Shown here: positions 58,896 to 64,000 of the stretch, piece after piece
How the letters are laid out: every line of letters starts with the position of its first letter
Numbering within the stretch: position 1 is the stretch's first letter
Source of the DNA: Streptomyces puniciscabiei
GTDB taxonomy: Bacteria; Actinomycetota; Actinomycetes; Streptomycetales; Streptomycetaceae
Reading direction: 5' to 3'
DNA: 64,000 bases
NCBI RefSeq assembly: GCF_006715785.1
Contig: NZ_VFNX01000001.1
Span: 2,494,501-2,558,500, forward strand
Program-made: the position numbers and the translations under genes
Notes under the pieces: model-generated
Told to the model about the DNA's origin: nothing
Databases searched by the model: none
Seen by the model: only the letters and a program-made list of their open reading frames with translations

Positions 58896-60047
58896 TCAGC
58901 TGTTGATGAGGGTTGCGCGGGCAGGCTCGCCCTGTGCGCGTCGGCCCCGTCTGCCGCGCGGGGGCCTCTGGGGCCACAGCAGGACGTACGCCGCCGAGCC
59001 GAGGCAGAACGCCAGGCGTATGAGGCCCCGGGTGGAGTCCGACGGGATCAGCAGGGCGCTGCCGTAGAGGGAGATCAGGGCGATCCAGCTGACCCAGGGG
59101 ACCAGGCGGCGCTGGCCGATCGAGTCCCAGATCAGCGTGCCCAGGAGGACCGAGGCGTTGTAGTAGGTGTAGACGCTGGGGTCGAGCAGGATGCGGGCGT
59201 CGGCGGCCAGGAAGACCACCGCCGGCCAGCGGCCCCGTCGTACCGCCAGGGCGCCGAGGCCCATGCCCAGCGCCATCTGCGCGGGACGGTCCCACCAGGG
59301 GGTCGCGGGGTCGTTCACGCCGAACCAGCGCAGCGAGGACGCCGGTTGGTTGGGGATGGTGAAGCGGGCCGCCTGCAGGGTTTCCAGGTGCGTCAGGTAG
59401 AAGGGGAGCCAGGCCGCCGCCACCAGGGCGACGGTCCAGCTCGCCGAGCGCAGGCGCTGCGGGCGGGGCAGGGCCAGCAACAACGGCAGGAAGCCCACCG
59501 CCCAGGGTTTGGAGTCCACCGCCAGGGCCAGGAACACGCCCACCGCCGTCGCGTTGCCCTGCACCAGTGCGCGTGCCGCGAGCGTGGTGAAGAACAGGGC
59601 GAGGACGTCGTCGAGGTGGGCGAAGCGGACCGAGACCTCGACCCACATGGGGATGAAGGCCGCCCCGGCGATCAGGACGCGTTGCTGGAGGCGTTTGTGG
59701 TTGACGCCGGTGCCGAGGTAGTGGTCGGCGGCGGCGCGGCCGACCAGGACGAGCATGTACAGGCCGAGGCCGGACATGAACGCGTCGGCCAGTTTCTCAC
59801 CCAGGTCGGGTGGGAACGGTGCGAAGAGGCCGGCGACCACGAAGCTGACGGGGCCGATCTGCAGATCGGGGTGGTTGGCGTAGAGGGCCAGGCCCCCGCC
59901 GGAGGCCTGGCCGAAGAGCAGTTGCTCGCCCTCGCGGAGATAGTGCCAGGACACTGCCGCGTGGCGTTCGGCCACGACGAACCAGATGGCCGTCCACAGG
60001 GTGAGCAGCACGATGTGCCACCGCACCGGGTAACGCCCGATCCGCAC
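58896..60047 (-). CDS. Polytopic membrane protein, GT-C/GT87-like
   Basis: This is a 383-residue protein with about ten hydrophobic helices. Features recalling polyprenol-phosphate mannose-dependent GT87 enzymes are the early RFAHLDDVLALFF with an acidic pair, ALAVDSKPWAVGFLPLLLALPRP, and FYLTHLETLQA. The substrate is unknown; transfer of a lipid-linked sugar outside the membrane is the family role. GTG 60047 has GGAGGAAC upstream. The C-terminal tail is basic. Confidence 0.78.
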   Translation of the reverse strand: MRIGRYPVRWHIVLLTLWTAIWFVVAERHAAVSWHYLREGEQLLFGQASGGGLALYANHPDLQIGPVSFVVAGLFAPFPPDLGEKLADAFMSGLGLYMLVLVGRAAADHYLGTGVNHKRLQQRVLIAGAAFIPMWVEVSVRFAHLDDVLALFFTTLAARALVQGNATAVGVFLALAVDSKPWAVGFLPLLLALPRPQRLRSASWTVALVAAAWLPFYLTHLETLQAARFTIPNQPASSLRWFGVNDPATPWWDRPAQMALGMGLGALAVRRGRWPAVVFLAADARILLDPSVYTYYNASVLLGTLIWDSIGQRRLVPWVSWIALISLYGSALLIPSDSTRGLIRLAFCLGSAAYVLLWPQRPPRGRRGRRAQGEPARATLINS

Positions 60048-60189
60048 GTTCCTCCGTCCTTCCCGTCACCACGGTCACCGTGTCCCCACCCATCACAACA
60101 CCCCCCGGTAAGAGAGGGTTCGGCGGCCTTGGGTTCCTCGCGGACACAGCCCAACGGCGTTGTCAGTGGCGGCCCTTACAGTCACGGGT

Positions 60190-61011
60190 ATGGCGACTCT
60201 TCCCAACCCGCTGCCCAAGCTGGCAACCGACCCCAGCGGCCGTTCCCTGGGGCTGCGGCTCCCTCCCGGCCGGCTGGTCGACATGACGTACGACGGGCCC
60301 TGGCACGAACCCCTGCTGTGGCACGCGGAGAAGCCGGCCGCGCCGGGCACGTGGAAGGCGCTGGGCGCGCCGGCGGCACGGGCCGGTCTGCTGCCGGTGC
60401 TGGTGGATGCCGGCAGCGCCGGGGGCACTGTGGAGCAATGGGTGCTGCTCCCCGGCGAGACGTCGTACGCCGGCGATCACGACGCCGAGGAGGTCCTCAC
60501 GGAGTACTGGGAGGAGGAGACGGAGGACGGCGACATCGACGAGGAGATCGAGCCGTTCGGGCGTGAGTGGCCCGGGCTCGCACCCGCCCCCGCCGCCCTC
60601 TCCGCCGACCCGGACACCCGGGCCGGCCAGGTCGCGGACGCGCTGGTCCTCGACCCCGAGTCGGAGGTCCAGGACGCGCACCTCGCGCTGGTTCCGGCCC
60701 GCCGGTCCGCGGACATACCGGCCGCGATCGGCTGGACCGGCCCGGTGAACTACGAGGCCGACGTGGCCCGGATGTGCGCGGTGCTGCGCTCCTGGGAGGA
60801 CCGCTTCGGCATACGGGTCGTGGCCCTCGGTCCGGACACCCTGGTCGTGTCCGTCGCGGCCCCGCCGGCCACGCGGGAGGAGGCCGAGGCGGTGGCGGCG
60901 GAGCACTTCGCGTTCTGCCCGGACCTCGTGCTCCAGGGCGAGCGGGACACCCTGCGCGCCTACGCGAAGGACCTGGTCGGGGAGCCCGTCTGGTCCTTCT
61001 GGTGGGACTGA
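60190..61011 (+). CDS. DUF4253 protein
   Basis: This is a 273-residue soluble protein. The C-terminal third has the DUF4253 pattern: ARMCAVLRSWEDRFGIRVVALGPDTLVVSVA, then EEAEAVAAEHFAFCPDLVLQG and a Trp-rich end WSFWWD. The first part contains a strongly acidic stretch (YWEEETEDGDIDEEIEPFG). The function is unknown. The ATG at 60190 has no clear ribosome binding site, so translation may be leaderless; GTG 60166 is an alternative. Confidence 0.75.
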   Translation: MATLPNPLPKLATDPSGRSLGLRLPPGRLVDMTYDGPWHEPLLWHAEKPAAPGTWKALGAPAARAGLLPVLVDAGSAGGTVEQWVLLPGETSYAGDHDAEEVLTEYWEEETEDGDIDEEIEPFGREWPGLAPAPAALSADPDTRAGQVADALVLDPESEVQDAHLALVPARRSADIPAAIGWTGPVNYEADVARMCAVLRSWEDRFGIRVVALGPDTLVVSVAAPPATREEAEAVAAEHFAFCPDLVLQGERDTLRAYAKDLVGEPVWSFWWD

Positions 61012-61024
61012 CCCACCGCCGCCC

Positions 61025-62269
61025 TCAGCCCCCGAGGCTTCCGAGTCCCCGTCCCAGCCTGCGCAGCCCCTCCGCGATCTCCTCCGGTGTCTGGGTGACG
61101 AAGCACAGGCGGAGGGTGGTGGGGTCGGGGGTGCCGGCGTAGAAGGGCGCCCCGGGGACGTAGGCCACGTTCTGCTCGACCACGCGGGGCAGCAGGGCGA
61201 GGGTGTCGTACGGCTCCGGCAGGCGCACCCAGAGGAACATGCCGCCCTCGGGCCGGCTCCACTCCGACCCGGCCGGAAGCACGCCGGGCAACCCGGCCAG
61301 CATGGCGTCCCGGCGTTCGCCGTACACGGCGCGCACCCGCGCCACGTGGGCGTCCAGGACGTCCAGGTACCGTGCCGCGGCGAGCTGGTTGAGCGTCGGG
61401 GTGTGCAGATCGGCCGCCTGCTTGGCCACGGCGCAGATGCGGCGCAGCTCGGCGGGCGCGCGCAGCCAGCCGAGGCGCAGGCCGGGGGCCATCACCTTGG
61501 AGAAGGAGCCGAGCAGGACGGTCCGGTCCTCGGCGCCGGGAAGGGAGGCGATCCAGGGGACGGGTTCACCGTCGTAGCGGAGTTCGCCGTACGGGTCGTC
61601 CTCGACGATCCACAGGCCCTGACGGGCGGCGACGGCGGCGATCTGCGCGCGGCGTGGGGCGGGCATCGTACGGCCGGTGGGGTTCTGGAAGGTCGGGACG
61701 AGGTAGAGCAGCTTGGGGCGTTCGCGGCGGATCGCCTCCTCCAGGGCGCCCGGGTCCACGCCGTCCGCGTCGCCCGGCACGGCCACCACACGCGCTCCCG
61801 CGAGGCCGAAGACCTGGAGTGCCGCCAGATAGCAGGGGTTTTCCACCAGGACCGTGTCACCGGGATCGAGCAGGGCCGTCGCCAGGAGGGACAGGGCCTG
61901 CTGGGAGCCGGTGGTGATCAGCAGGTCGTCCGGAGTGGTGGGCAGTCCCCGGGCGGTGCTGCGCGCGGCCAGGGCCGCCCGGAGCGCCGGCTCGCCCTCG
62001 GTGGTGGAGTACTGCAGCGCCTGCGCCGGGGTCCGCGTCAGCACCTCCTGGAACGCCGCCGCTATGCCCTCCCGGTCGAAGAGTTCCGGTGCCGGGAGCC
62101 CGCCCGCGAAGTTGATCACCTCGGGGCGCGCGGTGACCGCGAGGATGTCCCGCACGGGCGAACCGCCCACGGCCTGGGCCCGGGCGGCCGGCGGCGGGAC
62201 GGGGGCAGGCCCGGCGACGGCGGCGCGTCCTTGGGCAGCGGTCGGGGCGGCGGGCTCGGCGATGGTCAT
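61025..62269 (-). CDS. PLP-dependent aminotransferase (LysN/MocR-like class I)
   Basis: This is a 414-residue fold-type I aminotransferase without a DNA-binding domain. An Ala/Pro-rich N-terminus precedes EVINFAGGLPAPELFD; TTGSQQALSLLATALLDPGD, LVPTFQNPTGRTM, the Asp in VEDDPYGELRY, the Schiff-base Lys in GSFSKVMAPGLRLGW and the substrate Arg in LRLCFV are all visible. Relatives use 2-aminoadipate or aromatic amino acids; the substrate here is unknown. It is convergent with the DUF4253 gene. Confidence 0.88.
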   Translation of the reverse strand: MTIAEPAAPTAAQGRAAVAGPAPVPPPAARAQAVGGSPVRDILAVTARPEVINFAGGLPAPELFDREGIAAAFQEVLTRTPAQALQYSTTEGEPALRAALAARSTARGLPTTPDDLLITTGSQQALSLLATALLDPGDTVLVENPCYLAALQVFGLAGARVVAVPGDADGVDPGALEEAIRRERPKLLYLVPTFQNPTGRTMPAPRRAQIAAVAARQGLWIVEDDPYGELRYDGEPVPWIASLPGAEDRTVLLGSFSKVMAPGLRLGWLRAPAELRRICAVAKQAADLHTPTLNQLAAARYLDVLDAHVARVRAVYGERRDAMLAGLPGVLPAGSEWSRPEGGMFLWVRLPEPYDTLALLPRVVEQNVAYVPGAPFYAGTPDPTTLRLCFVTQTPEEIAEGLRRLGRGLGSLGG

Positions 62270-62401
62270 GGCGCGGCTCTCCTTCGGCTCGGGGAGCCGT
62301 CAGGCTAGAGAAGTACGTGCCGCCTACACCGTTAATTCCGCGATCCGGACGGTCCGTACGCGTCGCAGCGGCGGACCCCGCTGCCCCCTCCCCCGACGAG
62401 G

Positions 62402-63394
62402 TCAGCGCAGCTTCCGCGCCGCCTCGGTCGCCCAGTAGGTGAGGATGTTCCGGGCCCCGGCGCGCTTGATGCCGGTCAGGGTCTCGAAGATGGCCCGGTC
62501 GCGGTCGACCCAGCCCTTCTCGGCAGCGGCCTCGATCATCGAGTACTCGCCGGAGATCTGGTACGCGGCGACGGGCACGTCCACGGCGTCCGCGACCCGG
62601 GCGAGGATGTCGAGGTACGGTCCGGCCGGCTTGACCATGACCATGTCCGCGCCCTCCTTCAGGTCGAGGGACAACTCCCGCAGGGACTCGCGCCAGTTGG
62701 CGGGGTCCTGCTGGTAGGTCTTGCGGTCGCCCTGGAGCGAGGAGGCGACGGCCTCGCGGAAGGGGCCGTAGAAGGCGGATGAGTACTTGGCCGTGTAGGC
62801 GAGGATCGCCACGTCCTCGCGCCCGATCTGGTCGAGCGCGTCGCGTACGACGCCGATCTGGCCGTCCATCATGCCGCTGGGCCCGACGACATGGGCGCCG
62901 GCGTCGGCCTGCACCTGGGCCATCTCGGCGTACCGCTCCAGGGTGGCGTCGTTGTCGACACGGCCCTCGGCGTCGAGGACGCCGCAGTGCCCGTGGTCGG
63001 TGAACTCGTCCAGGCACAGGTCGGACATGACGAGCAGGTCGTCGCCGACCTCGGCCCGCACGTCGCGGAGGGCGACCTGCAGGATTCCGTCCGGGTCGGT
63101 GCCGGCCGTGCCCTGGGCGTCCTTGCTGGACTCCTCCGGCACGCCGAACAGCATGATCCCGGAGACCCCGGCCTCCACGGCCTCCAGCGCGGCCTTCTTC
63201 AGGCTGTCGCGGGTGTGCTGGACGACACCGGGCATGGCGGCGATCGGCACGGGCTCGCTCACGCCCTCACGGATGAAGGCGGGGAGGATGAAGTCGGCGG
63301 GGTGCAGTCGCGTCTCGGCGACCATCCGCCGCATGACGGGCGAGGTCCGCAGTCGCCTAGGACGCGTACCGGGAAAGGATCCGTACTTCGTCAT
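62402..63394 (-). CDS. hemB: Porphobilinogen synthase (5-aminolevulinate dehydratase)
   Basis: This 330-residue enzyme condenses two 5-aminolevulinate molecules to porphobilinogen. Active-site lysines are Lys203 ([15 protein letters not shown]) and Lys255 ([12 protein letters not shown]). The metal loop reads [14 protein letters not shown]: Cys127, Asp129 and Cys137, so the middle Cys of the zinc type is Asp, a mixed site. The ATG at 63394 is used; the frame is open to 63484 without family residues. It works with hemL (18944) in the same pathway but is 43 kb away in a separate unit. Confidence 0.95.
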   Translation of the reverse strand: MTKYGSFPGTRPRRLRTSPVMRRMVAETRLHPADFILPAFIREGVSEPVPIAAMPGVVQHTRDSLKKAALEAVEAGVSGIMLFGVPEESSKDAQGTAGTDPDGILQVALRDVRAEVGDDLLVMSDLCLDEFTDHGHCGVLDAEGRVDNDATLERYAEMAQVQADAGAHVVGPSGMMDGQIGVVRDALDQIGREDVAILAYTAKYSSAFYGPFREAVASSLQGDRKTYQQDPANWRESLRELSLDLKEGADMVMVKPAGPYLDILARVADAVDVPVAAYQISGEYSMIEAAAEKGWVDRDRAIFETLTGIKRAGARNILTYWATEAARKLR

Positions 63395-63633
63395 GCCCCC
63401 TACGCTACGCCCGCCCGGCCCCCCTCTTTGCCGACGCCGTGTCGGCCCGTTCGGCGGCTGACAGGCGGCCCACAGCGAGCCCATTCACGGGCAAACCGGC
63501 GCCGTCATACGAAGTCTTTGCGCTCTCCTGGCGATCCCTGGATCCGCGTGCCTCCCGGGTGTTCTACGCGCGTGGTGTCATGCCCGCGCCACCCCTCCTC
63601 GCCGTGCACCACCCGTGAACCCAGGAGTCACGC

Positions 63634-64000
63634 ATGCTGCGGAAGGTCCTCACCCGCGCGGCCATCGCCCTGACCGCCGGCGCCGCCGTCGTCGCCACGG
63701 CCGTCCCCGCGAACGCCGCGAGCTACTCGGCGTTCGCCTTCTCCCAGACCGGCAGCCAGCCCACGATCTACGACTTCATCAACTCGGCCACCAGCACGCT
63801 CGACATGACCATGTACGAGCTGGAGGACACCACGGCCGTCAACGACCTCATAGCCCTGAAGAACAAGGGCGTCACGGTCCGCGTCATCCTCGACCGTCAG
63901 CACCAGAGCGCCAACAACTCGGCGTACACGTCGCTGAAGAACGCGGGCATAGGCGTGGTCTGGTCGTCCTCCGCCTACGTCTACACCCACCAGAAGACGA
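63634..64000 (+). CDS. Secreted phospholipase D-like protein (5' part)
   Basis: At least 122 residues are present before the right edge. A Sec signal peptide (MLRKVLTRAAIALTAGAAVV ... ANAAS) is followed by a PLD-type nuclease/phosphatase domain: IYDFINSATSTLDMTMYELED, KGVTVRVILDR, NSAYTSLKNAGIGVVWSS, and the start of the HxK motif (YTHQKT). The second HKD half is beyond the window. AGGAG stands 7 nt before the ATG. It could act on DNA or on phospholipids outside the cell. Confidence 0.85.
   Translation, partial: MLRKVLTRAAIALTAGAAVVATAVPANAASYSAFAFSQTGSQPTIYDFINSATSTLDMTMYELEDTTAVNDLIALKNKGVTVRVILDRQHQSANNSAYTSLKNAGIGVVWSSSAYVYTHQKT

Noticed and set aside
1..64000. CRISPR array or insertion sequence
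   Set aside because: No regular direct-repeat/spacer pattern and no transposase motif was seen anywhere in the window.

Overview
The window is high-GC actinobacterial DNA, almost certainly a Streptomyces chromosome. The signs are strong GC bias at third codon positions, many GTG starts, ATGA/GTGA-coupled operons, the futalosine-type menaquinone genes mqnP-mqnL, System II cytochrome c maturation next to hemL, and DUF2637, DUF3558-like and SUKH-4 proteins. It mixes conserved core genes with short accessory stretches. Function calls rest on motifs and family knowledge read by eye; no database search was run.

Layout. 1-6.3 kb: mqnP (cut by the left edge) and mqnL, a small membrane protein, then a three-gene minus-strand operon of unknown purpose (membrane-anchored binding-like protein, binding-protein/VWA lipoprotein, membrane protein). 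6.4-10.5 kb: an ArsR-type regulator divergent from a quinone reductase; a coupled gene pair whose products share one repeated peptide motif (candidate amyloid-like signalling pair); a fungal-type cytosine deaminase coupled to a 2OG-Fe(II) oxygenase. 10.6-12.5 kb: a stand-alone condensation-domain protein and an SRPBCC protein. 12.5-20.3 kb: resA-ccdA-resB-ccsB (cytochrome c maturation), a Tat lipoprotein with a deacetylase-like fold, and hemL coupled to a histidine phosphatase. 20.6-24.9 kb: an unknown protein, a P1B-4 metal ATPase with a 2Fe-2S protein and a divergent ArsR/SmtB repressor, and a wrecked HNH endonuclease gene. 24.9-28.8 kb: a BlaR-like M56 peptidase and BlaI repressor divergent from a glycolipid glycosyltransferase and a polysaccharide deacetylase, with a recent 206-bp tandem duplication between the last two.

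29-37.2 kb: an NfeD-like/flotillin pair, NAD-binding protein, EamA exporter, LysR regulator, metallo-beta-lactamase-fold protein, CGNR zinc-finger protein, small membrane protein and an MprF-like lysyltransferase. The last two genes carry the same CTAC-N5-GTAG box that occurs twice at blaI, suggesting a local BlaI regulon of envelope genes. 37.2-49.6 kb: an unknown membrane protein, an MprAB-like two-component system, a flavin oxidoreductase pair, a quinone reductase with a divergent HxlR regulator, YnfA, an SDR, a 53-aa membrane protein, rtcB, two DUF3558-like lipoproteins and a DUF2637 membrane protein.

49.6-64 kb: convergent DUF2637 gene and lysS, with lysS divergent from argS; then a 5-kb conflict island (SUKH-4/deaminase fusion, P-loop NTPase with propeller-like tail, WXG-like deaminase toxin, SUKH-4 immunity protein); a 500-bp gene-free stretch with an imperfect inverted repeat; a GT-C-type membrane protein, a DUF4253 protein, a PLP aminotransferase, hemB, and the start of a secreted phospholipase-D-like protein cut by the right edge. 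The best candidates for undescribed biology are the shared-motif pair at 7961-9030, the island at 53.3-58.4 kb and the BlaI-box regulon.
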